NCBI GenBank assembly: GCA_002496385.1
Contig: DAJR01000066.1
Span: 23,266 to 46,606 of the forward strand
From: Methanomassiliicoccales archaeon UBA147
GTDB lineage: Archaea; Thermoplasmatota; Thermoplasmata; SG8-5
DNA: 23,341 nt
Reading direction: 5' to 3'
Shown: piece after piece, positions 14,851-22,237 of the stretch
How the letters are laid out: the number at the start of each line of letters is the position of its first letter
How positions within the stretch are numbered: position 1 is the stretch's first letter
Made by a program: the position numbers and the translations under genes
Notes under the pieces: generated by a model
The model's input: the letters and a program-made list of their open reading frames with translations, nothing else
Told to the model about the DNA's origin: nothing
The model's database searches: none

Positions 14851-16812
14851 ATGATGTTCGAGCTAAAGGACAAGGACGGACTGGCCAGGATAGGGATTCT
14901 GGAGACTCCGCACGGAGCAATCGAGACCCCGACCCTGCTCCCGGTCATCAACCCCAACCAGATAACCGTACCTCCCGGCGAGATGCGGGAAAAGCTGGGC
15001 GTCCAGGCGATAATCACAAATTCCTACATAATCCGCAAGAGTGACACTCTCAGGGAGCTGGCGCTTGAGAAAGGGCTCCACAGCCTTGTAGGGTTCGAAG
15101 GGCCGATAATGACAGATTCAGGAACCTTTCAGGCCCATGTTTACGGGAAGATCGAGCTGGACCCGCTGGACATCGTCGAATTCCAGAAGGCCATAGGCTC
15201 GGACATCGGAACGGTGCTGGACCTTTTCTCCGAGCCTGAGGACGAACGCCAGAAGGTCGAATCGGACCTCGCCGAGACCATAGCCCGGACAAAATTATCT
15301 GCCGAGAACAAGGGAAAAATGATGCTGGCCGGCCCCATTCAGGGAGGGCGGTTCCCTGATCTCAGGGTATGGGCTGCCACAGAGATGTCGAAGATAGATT
15401 GCGATGTTTTCCCGATAGGCGGCGTGGTTCCAATGATGGAGAAGCAGATGTATTTCACGTTGGTGGACGCAGTGCTGAGCGCTAAATCCCGCCTTGACCC
15501 TTCCAAGCCGGTGCATCTCTTCGGCGCAGGCCACCCGATGCTATTCTCGCTGGCGGCACTGATGGGATGCGACATGCTGGATTCCTCGGCCTATGCGAAA
15601 TTCGCGCGGGAGGGGAGGATGATGTTCGCGGACGGGACAAGATTCCTGGATGAGGTGAGAGAGTTACCTTGCCATTGCCCGGTATGTTCCGGCCACTCAG
15701 CCAACGAAATCAGGCAGAGCCCGTCGAAGGAGAAGCTGCTGGCCATGCACAACCTTTATGTTTCGTTCTCGGAGCTCAGGGCGGTGAAGCAGGCCATACA
15801 TGAAGGCCGCCTCTGGGAGTTGGCCGAGACAAGATGCAGAGCCCACCCGTCATTGCTGGACGGGCTGAAATGCATGAAGAAACACATCGAGCTTCTCGAG
15901 AGGCATGAGCCTCTCTCCCGCAACCTGGCATATCTCTACACATCCCCGGAATCGTATGACAGGCCCGTGGTCACGAGGTTGAGAAAGAGGATACTGGAGA
16001 GATTCACTCCGCCTGCCTGCTCCGCAGAGATAATATTCCCCGAGGCCACCCGCCCCTATTCCAAGACATTCGCCGAACCGATGAAGATGGCGCTCGAAAA
16101 AACCGATGCGCATTTCTGGGCGGACGCACTGTTCTGCCCGGTGCCGCTGGAGCTGGACGAGATGTATCCCATCTCGCAGTCTGTCATCCCCGACAACCTC
16201 GACCCGCATGTGAAAATGGAGAAGGAGAGGACAATGAAGGATTTCACCGACGCCGGATTGTTCACCGTGAAACCGACATGGTGGACCGGCGTGGCGGCGC
16301 TGGATGGCCTACCCCCGAGGTCACTGCCTGAGCCGGACGCCAATCTCGCCAGGGTGAGGGCTGTCGCCGACATGCAATTCGGAAAAGACGCCGGCTGCGC
16401 CCTGCTGGACGGAAAGGTGGAGCTTGTGATATCCAAGAACACCGGCCGCATAAGAAACGTGATGACGGATGGCAAACACATCCTTTCGATGCGGGCCGGG
16501 GACGGATTCTTCACGCTGAAACCGGAAGGAGCCAAATTATTGAAGCTGGCTTTCACCTTCCCTTGCCTTAGAGTGGTCGTGAACCCCGATTCCGCCGAAT
16601 ACAACAGGCAGGGCCGCAACGTGTTCTGCGGATTCGTGCTCGATGCCGACCCAGGTATTGTGCCGGGGGACGAGGTCATGGTGATGGACGGCGCAGACGA
16701 ACTATGTGCCATCGGCCAGGCAAAGATGACCCGGGAAGAGATGCTGGCCTTCAAAAAGGGCGTCGCTGTGAGGGTGCGGGAAGGAATAGCGCTTCCCAAG
16801 GAGCAGGCATGA
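14851..16812 (+). CDS. tgtA: tRNA-guanine(15) transglycosylase (archaeosine TGT)
   Basis: 653 residues, full length for arcTGT. It swaps guanine 15 in the D loop for preQ0, the first tRNA-level step to archaeosine. The TIM-barrel catalytic domain has TDSGTFQ (general acid/base Asp89), FPIGGVVP and the nucleophile region GCDMLDSSAY (Asp244). A zinc site CHCPVC (Cys274, 276, 279) is completed by a later His (about His300). The C-terminal region ends in a PUA domain (about 575-650; CGFVLDADPGIVPGDEVMVMDGADELCAIGQAKM) for tRNA binding. It begins 22 bp after truD, and its stop overlaps the next start. The archaeosine synthase partner is not in the window. Confidence 0.96.
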   Translation: MMFELKDKDGLARIGILETPHGAIETPTLLPVINPNQITVPPGEMREKLGVQAIITNSYIIRKSDTLRELALEKGLHSLVGFEGPIMTDSGTFQAHVYGKIELDPLDIVEFQKAIGSDIGTVLDLFSEPEDERQKVESDLAETIARTKLSAENKGKMMLAGPIQGGRFPDLRVWAATEMSKIDCDVFPIGGVVPMMEKQMYFTLVDAVLSAKSRLDPSKPVHLFGAGHPMLFSLAALMGCDMLDSSAYAKFAREGRMMFADGTRFLDEVRELPCHCPVCSGHSANEIRQSPSKEKLLAMHNLYVSFSELRAVKQAIHEGRLWELAETRCRAHPSLLDGLKCMKKHIELLERHEPLSRNLAYLYTSPESYDRPVVTRLRKRILERFTPPACSAEIIFPEATRPYSKTFAEPMKMALEKTDAHFWADALFCPVPLELDEMYPISQSVIPDNLDPHVKMEKERTMKDFTDAGLFTVKPTWWTGVAALDGLPPRSLPEPDANLARVRAVADMQFGKDAGCALLDGKVELVISKNTGRIRNVMTDGKHILSMRAGDGFFTLKPEGAKLLKLAFTFPCLRVVVNPDSAEYNRQGRNVFCGFVLDADPGIVPGDEVMVMDGADELCAIGQAKMTREEMLAFKKGVAVRVREGIALPKEQA

Positions 16813-17129
16813 CAGAGGTGAGAGCCAAGCTCTGGCTGGAGAAAGACTCAAAATTCATACTCGGTGTCGGGAGGGCGGAAATCCTGAGGAATGTCAGGGA
16901 CACAGGCTCAATCTCAAAGGCCGCAAAGGCCATGGGGATGTCCTACAGCCATGCTTGGTCGGAGATCAGGGAGATGTCCAGGGCTTTGGGCGTACCTGTC
17001 ATAGAGACCGGCAGGGGCGGAAGGAATGGTGGGTCCTCAAAATTGACCGAAGCAGGAGAAGTGATTCTCGATAAATTCGAAAAGGAAATGGAAAAGATGG
17101 ACAGGCACCTTGCCCGGTGCAACAAATGA
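16809..17129 (+). CDS. ModE-type winged-helix transcription regulator (N-terminal domain only)
   Basis: 106 residues matching the LysR/ModE-like winged helix: LWLEKDSKFILGVGRAEILRNVRDTGSISKAAKAMGMSYSHAWSEI is the helix-turn-helix, and the wing has ETGRGGRNGGSSKLTEAGEVIL. The molybdate-binding TOBE domains of full-length ModE are absent, so ligand sensing cannot be assumed. ATGA overlap with tgtA shows translational coupling, an unexpected partner for a tRNA-modification gene. The gene converges on the secreted duplicated-domain protein with an 18-bp gap. Confidence 0.85.
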   Translation: MTEVRAKLWLEKDSKFILGVGRAEILRNVRDTGSISKAAKAMGMSYSHAWSEIREMSRALGVPVIETGRGGRNGGSSKLTEAGEVILDKFEKEMEKMDRHLARCNK

Positions 17130-17147
17130 CGCCGGCCCAGTATTGCA

Positions 17148-17930
17148 TTATTCGACGATAATTTCAATGACGAACTTCACCATGTAGCTCTTCTTGTCAT
17201 ATTCCGTCGATTCAGCGAAAACAGTCTTTGTGTTCTCCTCAATCAGGACGCCGTCCAGCATTCCGGCCCAGGTGACTGTTCTGTTGTACCATGGATCCTC
17301 ATCGGCGGCATTGTACCCGACTATCGTGTACTCATGGGTTTCCGGGTTCTCCAGCCCTGTGTAATTCACCATGTCGCTGAGGGACCAACCGGACGGGGAA
17401 TATGTCGAGTTGTAGACTATAAGCTTCTCTTCAACTTTCTTCGGCATGTAATCGAGGTAATACTCAATGCCATTGCATGCAACGGAAATCAGCCCGGCCT
17501 TCGGCTCGATTTCAACGAGGTACTTCACTTTGAATGCCGAGGGCAATCCCGGGAAAACGCTCATCAGGTAAGATATCTCCTCACCGGTGGCCGCGCCGGT
17601 TTCCTCGACCAGCGTCACGATTCCCCCCTGCATTGCGGTCCAGTTCACTGCCATGGCATACCCGTCTTCTGATTTCAGCACGTAAGCGTGCGTTTCAGGG
17701 TTTGCTAGGTTCGTATCCGCCACAATTGCGTCAAGCGGCACGCCCTCTTTCCCGTCCACGGTCTCGGTTCCAAATTCATCCTTCATCTCGGCGTATGTGT
17801 AATCCGAGCCGTTGATGCTTGCGACAAGTTCATTTTCCGGGTTGCCGTTGCCAGAGAGCATGTAATAACCAACGGCAGCTATTAAAATCACGGCAACTAC
17901 AATTCCCGCGAGCAAAGCTATTTTACCCAT
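17148..17930 (-). CDS. Secreted/membrane-anchored protein with a duplicated domain
   Basis: 260 residues with an N-terminal hydrophobic helix (about 3-26, signal anchor) and an extracellular remainder. Two homologous units of about 100 residues can be aligned on ...L(D/S)(A/D)(I/M)V..T(N/G)L(A/E)NPETH(A/E)Y(V/T)(L/I) and on the later W(T/A)(A/G)M(Q/L)(G/D)G(I/V) stretch. The pattern vaguely recalls the substrate/cofactor fold of sulfite-oxidase-type molybdopterin proteins, but no cofactor cysteine is conserved, so this is only a suggestion. The start at 17930 is chosen because gggtgat lies directly upstream. It is downstream of pcc1 on the same strand with its own promoter-like region. Confidence 0.72.
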   Translation of the reverse strand: MGKIALLAGIVVAVILIAAVGYYMLSGNGNPENELVASINGSDYTYAEMKDEFGTETVDGKEGVPLDAIVADTNLANPETHAYVLKSEDGYAMAVNWTAMQGGIVTLVEETGAATGEEISYLMSVFPGLPSAFKVKYLVEIEPKAGLISVACNGIEYYLDYMPKKVEEKLIVYNSTYSPSGWSLSDMVNYTGLENPETHEYTIVGYNAADEDPWYNRTVTWAGMLDGVLIEENTKTVFAESTEYDKKSYMVKFVIEIIVE

Positions 17931-17951
17931 GTTCATCACCCATATTCTGGA

Positions 17952-17984
17952 TATTCTCGGGTGAGAATAACGATATTGATAAAG
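17952..17984 (-). promoter_or_regulatory. Promoter with operator-like palindrome for the secreted protein
   Basis: On the minus strand a TATA-like stretch (ctttatcaata) lies at about 17974-17984. Just downstream, tattctc (17952-17958) and gagaata (17963-17969) form a perfect 7-bp inverted repeat with a four-base centre, about 20 bp before the start codon. A regulator bound there would block transcription. Confidence 0.4.
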
Positions 17985-17996
17985 ATTTCGATGAGG

Positions 17997-18224
17997 TCAT
18001 TCTGCGCCTTCAAGGCTTTTCTGCGCAACTGTCACGCAGGCCAGAAAATCATCCAGCGTGTTTCGGAGTTCCATTATGCTGTCAGATTCGGATGAAACAT
18101 GGAGGATGTTGCCCTCTACCCTTGTTTTTACATAGCCCTGGTTATCAAGCTCCAAAGCCCTGGCGATGTTCCTGGCTGTGGTTTCATCTCTGAATTCAAG
18201 TTCCATCTCGCAGGCGGTTTTCAT
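17997..18224 (-). CDS. pcc1: KEOPS complex subunit Pcc1
   Basis: 75 residues with the Pcc1 pattern: a strand MELEFRDETTARNIARALELDNQGYVKTRVEGNILHVSSES, then DSIMELRNTLDDFLACVTVAQKSLE. Pcc1 dimers hold together the KEOPS complex, which makes N6-threonylcarbamoyladenosine at tRNA position 37. The size agrees with archaeal Pcc1 (about 75-85 residues). It is divergently transcribed from PCNA over an 88-bp gap with a shared TATA-like core. Confidence 0.87.
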   Translation of the reverse strand: MKTACEMELEFRDETTARNIARALELDNQGYVKTRVEGNILHVSSESDSIMELRNTLDDFLACVTVAQKSLEGAE

Positions 18225-18265
18225 GCGAACCTGGTATCGCTAGGGCCGATATTAAGCTTCCATAA

Positions 18266-18275
18266 CTTATATATG
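18266..18275. promoter_or_regulatory. Shared bidirectional TATA box between pcc1 and the PCNA gene
   Basis: The self-complementary core ttatatat within cttatatatg sits about 45 bp from each start codon (18224 on minus, 18313 on plus). No other good TATA box exists in the minus direction. In the plus direction gatttaaggg (about 18284-18293) is an alternative, but it would leave no room for the strong ribosome site. Confidence 0.5.
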
Positions 18276-18312
18276 CGATAATGGATTTAAGGGGGCTGAA
18301 CGAGGGGGAGCC

Positions 18313-19050
18313 ATGTTCAAAGCTAAAGTAAGACCCGAAGTGCTCAAAGAAGTGGTCGATGTAGTGTCAACCACAGTGGACGAGACAAAGATAACCGCAT
18401 CAAAGACTGGCATCACAATTAAGGCTGTCGACCCGGCCCATGTCGCGATGATCGAGCTCACGCTTGGCAAGGGCGGTTTTGAGGAATACAAGGCTGACGA
18501 TGTCTCTCTCGGCGTTGATATGGACAAGATAAAGGAAGTCCTGAGGCTGGCCAAGCCCGGCGACATGATCCAGATCGAACATGACGAGGAACGCAACCGC
18601 CTTGTCTTCAAGGTCGAGAACATCACCAGGAAAATGAGCCTGGTGGACACCACAGGCATGTCAGAGCCAAAAGTCCCGAACCTCAACCTGCCCGTGAAAA
18701 TCGTTGTGAAGACCGATGAGATACGCCAGGGAATCAGGGCAAGCGAGAGCGTTTCAGACCACATCGCATTGGTGGCCAACTCGGACGGGTTCGAGATGGT
18801 TTCCGAGGGAGACACCGATTCGGTGAGCCTGAAACTGGGAAAGGACCTGCTTGAGGAGATAAAATGCAAGGAAGAGACAAGGAGCCTCTTCCCGCTGGAC
18901 TATTTCTCCAGCATCTTCAAGACAATCAGCACCGCCAGCGTTGTCACGATGCACATGGGGACGGATTATCCCGTTAAGCTGGAGTTCTCCATCGCCAACG
19001 AGAAAGGTGAGGTAACTTACCTGCTCGCGCCAAGGATTGAATCCGAATAG
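18313..19050 (+). CDS. pcn: DNA polymerase sliding clamp (PCNA)
   Basis: 245 residues, the standard archaeal PCNA length. The trimeric clamp tethers DNA polymerase, FEN1, ligase and other PIP-box proteins during replication and repair. Typical elements are ITIKAVDPAHVAMIELTLGKGGFEEY, LGVDMDKIKEVLRLAKPGDMIQI, the interdomain segment after VDTTGMSEPKVPNLNLP and the C-terminal YPVKLEFSIANEKGEVTYLLAPRIE. The start has a strong Shine-Dalgarno sequence (gagggggag, 18302-18310). A single PCNA gene is visible here. Confidence 0.97.
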   Translation: MFKAKVRPEVLKEVVDVVSTTVDETKITASKTGITIKAVDPAHVAMIELTLGKGGFEEYKADDVSLGVDMDKIKEVLRLAKPGDMIQIEHDEERNRLVFKVENITRKMSLVDTTGMSEPKVPNLNLPVKIVVKTDEIRQGIRASESVSDHIALVANSDGFEMVSEGDTDSVSLKLGKDLLEEIKCKEETRSLFPLDYFSSIFKTISTASVVTMHMGTDYPVKLEFSIANEKGEVTYLLAPRIESE

Positions 19051-19052
19051 GC

Positions 19053-19064
19053 GGATTTTATATT
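19053..19064 (+). promoter_or_regulatory. TATA box for the PUA/PP-loop fusion gene
   Basis: The box ggattttatatt begins three bases after the PCNA stop. It would start transcription about 20 bases before the ATG at 19106, leaving space for aggagtg at 19094-19100. The fusion gene therefore need not depend on the PCNA transcript. Confidence 0.5.
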
Positions 19065-19105
19065 ATGCAAACCCTTACGCAATAGCGCAAGCCAGGAGTG
19101 TAGAA

Positions 19106-20824
19106 ATGGCCGCCGTCAGACTCGGAAGGATAGGACTTAAGTGGTGCCCAACCTGCAATGTCCCACTCGTGGAACTGGACGCCTGCGGCATCTGCGGGGG
19201 AGCCAGCCAACCTGTCGAGATAACGCCGCCCGGGGATTACCGCCCTGCATTTCCGCATGACATTGAAAGGATTCGGAGCACCGTTGACGATTATTACGGT
19301 CAGGGAACCGGAAAGGCGCTCATTCCCGAGGGGCATCTGGTAGTCCTGAATAAGAGTCCGGCCCTGGATATAATGGACGAGGTCGCGATGGACGCTCAGG
19401 TCCTTGGCAGCCATCTGTTTGAGCCAGGAAAAGGGTGGAGGTTCATCTGCCGTATCGAGGGAGCCAGAAGGATCGTTGCCACAATTTCGAAGAAATGGGC
19501 AATAATTGATGAAGGAGCCATCCCTTTCATCCGGAAAGGCTCGAGCTCCATGGCCGTGGGAATCCTGGATGCCGACGCCGGGATAGAAGTGGGCGACGAG
19601 GTAATTGTGCTTTCGGCCGGTAAGGAAGTGGTGTCAACCGGCAGGGCGAGGATGTCGGGGCCAGACATGGTGCGTTTGGACAGAGGACCTGCAATCAAGA
19701 GCCGATGGTACAAGGAAGTCCCGGCAAATCCAGAAATGGCGAAAGGCAAGACCTGGGAAGTCGCGGTCCAGGCGAATGCCGCGAAGCTTGAGAAGAAGCG
19801 CCTTGACTCCGCCGAGCACATCAGAAAGACGGCACGCAGGTTCTCAGACCTGCCGGTCGCGGTCTCGGTGTCGGGAGGAAAGGACAGCCTGGCAACGCTT
19901 CTCCTCGTGCTAGAAGCCGGATTCAGGCCAAAACTGATTTTCACGGATACCGGCCTCGAGTTCCCCGAAACCCTTGAGAACGTGGCCAGGACCGCTGAGA
20001 AATATCAGCTTGAACTGGTCACGGAAAGCGCCGGGGACGCTTTCTGGCGGGCGATCGAACATTTCGGCCCTCCGGCGAAGGATTTCAGATGGTGCTGCAA
20101 AACCTGTAAACTGGGACCCATGGCCAATCTCATCAGGAAGAATTTTTCCGAGGGGGTTCTGAGCTTCATAGGCCAGCGCCAGTACGAATCCAGCCAGCGC
20201 TACGAGAAGGGAAACGTGTGGCGCAATCCGTGGGTGCCGGGGCAGATAGGTGCATCTCCGATACAGAACTGGCCCAGCCTGTTGGTCTGGCTATACCTGT
20301 TCCAGCAGAAAGCGGAATACAATGCGCTGTACGGGAAAGGGCTGGAGAGGATAGGGTGCTGGCTCTGCCCGGCTACCGACATGGGCGAGTTCGCCGACAT
20401 TGAAAAATATTCAGACCAGAACGAACACTGGCAGAGGGCACTTGCTGACCATGCTGCGAAGAAATCACTTCCGGCGGAATGGACTGCCCTTGGCCTCTGG
20501 CGGTGGAAAAATCTCCCGAAGGGCATGAGGGATTTCCTGGCATCCGAGGGAATCCCGGTCCCTGATGAAACAGCAGTGCCTACAGAAGAGAAAACAACCC
20601 ATGAGCAGAAAGCCAGGCTGGAAAGGTTCTCGTGTATTTCCGACGATGCCTACGCCGTCCGCATGAAGGCCTTGCATTGCATGGGCTGCGGGATCTGCCT
20701 GTCCCTCTGCGAATCTGGAGCCCTGACGTTGGAAAACGGGAAAATCGAGGTCGATCCGGAGAAATGCATCGGTTGCGGAAAATGCCTGCACCCATGCGTG
20801 GTGGTGGACTTTGAGCCAAGATGA
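19106..20824 (+). CDS. Zn-ribbon/PUA/PAPS-reductase-family PP-loop protein with ferredoxin tail
   Basis: 572 residues with four modules. (1) A zinc ribbon at 14-30 (WCPTC...CGIC). (2) A PUA domain at about 128-200 (KKWAIIDEGAIPFIRKGSSSMAVGIL...VGDEVIVLS). (3) An adenine-nucleotide alpha-hydrolase/CysH domain with P-loop SGGKDS (256-261), TDTGLEFPET (280-289), WCCKTCK (329-335) and GCWLCP (417-422); the Cys-Cys...CxxC arrangement is that of [4Fe-4S]-containing APS-reductase-type enzymes. (4) A 2x[4Fe-4S] ferredoxin at 525-564 (two CxxCxxCxxxC). Archaea carry such fusions annotated as PAPS/APS reductase. The PUA domain suggests RNA, so tRNA thiolation is an alternative. The start at 19106 is set by aggagtg; an upstream TTG (19037) overlapping PCNA is less likely. 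Confidence 0.88.
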   Translation: MAAVRLGRIGLKWCPTCNVPLVELDACGICGGASQPVEITPPGDYRPAFPHDIERIRSTVDDYYGQGTGKALIPEGHLVVLNKSPALDIMDEVAMDAQVLGSHLFEPGKGWRFICRIEGARRIVATISKKWAIIDEGAIPFIRKGSSSMAVGILDADAGIEVGDEVIVLSAGKEVVSTGRARMSGPDMVRLDRGPAIKSRWYKEVPANPEMAKGKTWEVAVQANAAKLEKKRLDSAEHIRKTARRFSDLPVAVSVSGGKDSLATLLLVLEAGFRPKLIFTDTGLEFPETLENVARTAEKYQLELVTESAGDAFWRAIEHFGPPAKDFRWCCKTCKLGPMANLIRKNFSEGVLSFIGQRQYESSQRYEKGNVWRNPWVPGQIGASPIQNWPSLLVWLYLFQQKAEYNALYGKGLERIGCWLCPATDMGEFADIEKYSDQNEHWQRALADHAAKKSLPAEWTALGLWRWKNLPKGMRDFLASEGIPVPDETAVPTEEKTTHEQKARLERFSCISDDAYAVRMKALHCMGCGICLSLCESGALTLENGKIEVDPEKCIGCGKCLHPCVVVDFEPR

Positions 20825-20828
20825 TGGC

Positions 20829-21053
20829 ATGCCCAGGGAATCCAAGCTTCGCGAGAACCTGCGATACATTGGATACACGCTCGGCGCCGTGGCCGTCGGT
20901 GCTGTAATCCTGGTTTTATACATCGTCCTGGTCGCTTTCCTCGACATCGTATTCCTGGTCATACTCCTTGCGACCGCTGGCTTCTTGGTAGTCCTGGCGG
21001 TTGCCAGCATATTTTACCTTTTCATCGAGAAAGGGGGCAAAGAGAAAATCTAA
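20829..21053 (+). CDS. Small membrane protein with two hydrophobic helices
   Basis: 74 residues: a charged start (MPRESKLRENLRYIG), a long hydrophobic stretch at about 16-66 that can form two helices around AFLDI, and a basic end (EKGGKEKI). No family recognised. It begins five bases after the stop of the fusion gene and is probably co-transcribed. The ribosome site is weak. Confidence 0.5.
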   Translation: MPRESKLRENLRYIGYTLGAVAVGAVILVLYIVLVAFLDIVFLVILLATAGFLVVLAVASIFYLFIEKGGKEKI

Positions 21054-21078
21054 TATCGCCCGAGGATTATACCATCTC

Positions 21079-21423
21079 ATGGACCTCGAAAATCTAAGGA
21101 CGCTAACTGGCCTGATGAGCCTGGCATTCGGCATTTATTCAATCATTGTGGCGTTCCTGGTGGTTGCGTTCGAGGCCGTGGCATTCTTCATCATCTTCGC
21201 GCTCATCTTCCTGGCGTTCGGGATTTTGTACATAATTGCCGGCATCAGTCTCCTCAGGAAAGGGAGACTCGGGTTCTTCGCGTTCATCGGCGTATTTGGT
21301 TCAACTTACTGGTGGGGCCTGGGCATGCCAATTTACATCTGGCCGATGATGGTCATGCCCATAGTCATCCTGATTCTGTTCGCGGCCTTGTTCATAAAAA
21401 GCAATATGATGAGAGAATATTGA
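21079..21423 (+). CDS. Small polytopic membrane protein
   Basis: 114 residues with about four hydrophobic segments (near 8-30, 33-56, 66-83 and 88-108) and little else; the aromatic loop STYWWGLGMPIYIW is distinctive. No family recognised. The ATG at 21079 lies 25 bp after the previous stop. An AT-rich box (about 21046-21054) could give a leaderless transcript. The stretch 21424-21550 to the convergent cold-shock gene has no clear gene. Confidence 0.55.
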   Translation: MDLENLRTLTGLMSLAFGIYSIIVAFLVVAFEAVAFFIIFALIFLAFGILYIIAGISLLRKGRLGFFAFIGVFGSTYWWGLGMPIYIWPMMVMPIVILILFAALFIKSNMMREY

Positions 21424-21550
21424 GCACCTGGGATTCCGACGGCACATCATCGCGCACGCTGGACAGCGAAATTTGAAAATGGGAAAATTGCAGCATCCTT
21501 TAAACGCTGGATTGATTCTTCATTATGAAGTGCCGGGAGCGATGTTGCGA

Positions 21551-21742
21551 TCACTCCTTCGTGACGTTCGTTGCCTGGGGTCCCTTCGGGGACTCGCCGA
21601 TCTCGAACTGGACCATGTCGCCCTCGTTGAGCCTCAATCCCTCGGGGAGTGAGTTCTTGTGAACGAACACGTCCTTCTGGCCCTCGACCTCTATGAAGCC
21701 GAAGCCCTTGGTCTCGTTGAACCATTTAACTTTACCTTTCAT
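21551..21742 (-). CDS. cspA: Cold-shock domain protein
   Basis: 63 residues, a single cold-shock OB-fold that binds single-stranded RNA/DNA. Both nucleic-acid motifs are visible: KGFGFI (RNP1) and DVFVH (RNP2), after the classic start [18 protein letters not shown]. Cold-shock proteins of this bacterial type are patchy in archaea and usually reflect old transfer from bacteria. The start at 21742 has a near-perfect Shine-Dalgarno sequence (gaggaggtga, about 21746-21755 on the minus strand). A TATA-like box (gttttaattttcc, about 21787-21799) lies upstream. Confidence 0.95.
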   Translation of the reverse strand: MKGKVKWFNETKGFGFIEVEGQKDVFVHKNSLPEGLRLNEGDMVQFEIGESPKGPQATNVTKE

Positions 21743-21962
21743 CTGTTTCACCTCCTCAGAGCCGGTGGTCTGGCTGTCAGTAGGGAGGAAAATTAAAACA
21801 CATGTACCAAATTAGTAGAACTAAATACTGGTGTAGAGCTTTAAACTTTCTTCTGTACCTTAATGCTATCATATTGAAGCTAGTATAATTAAGTATGCAT
21901 TGTATAAATTAAACCTGCCATCGGCTTCCAAACCACCTCACCTATATCCAACCAGCATGCCG

Positions 21963-22037
21963 CCCGGTAATCTCATCGCTTTCAGATTGGCGATTACCGG
22001 GAACGCTGCGAATCTCATTGCTTCCAGACTGCTGATT
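21963..22037. repeat. Inverted repeat plus imperfect 27-bp tandem repeat
   Basis: The arms cccggtaatc (21963-21972) and gattaccggg (21992-22001) are a perfect 10-bp inverted repeat. The unit from 21969 to 21995 recurs at 22011-22037 with five differences, four of them transitions. Confidence 0.5.
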
Positions 22038-22108
22038 CAAGGCGAATGCTACAAATGATAACATTTAGGTATCGCATTCACCAATCGTTTGCAGAATGCC
22101 GCGAGCCA

Positions 22109-22149
22109 GATGGCATGGATTTAGTATAGCGAATGTTGACCATGCCATC
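22109..22149. repeat. 10-bp inverted repeat
   Basis: gatggcatgg (22109-22118) and ccatgccatc (22140-22149) form a perfect stem around a 21-base loop. Confidence 0.5.
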
Positions 22150-22237
22150 GTCGAATGCGGCGCTGGAATAAGTTAGAAATTGCATTCAACCCCTGCCCTC
22201 GGCATCCTCACCCGCACGTCATATGCCAACCAGCATG

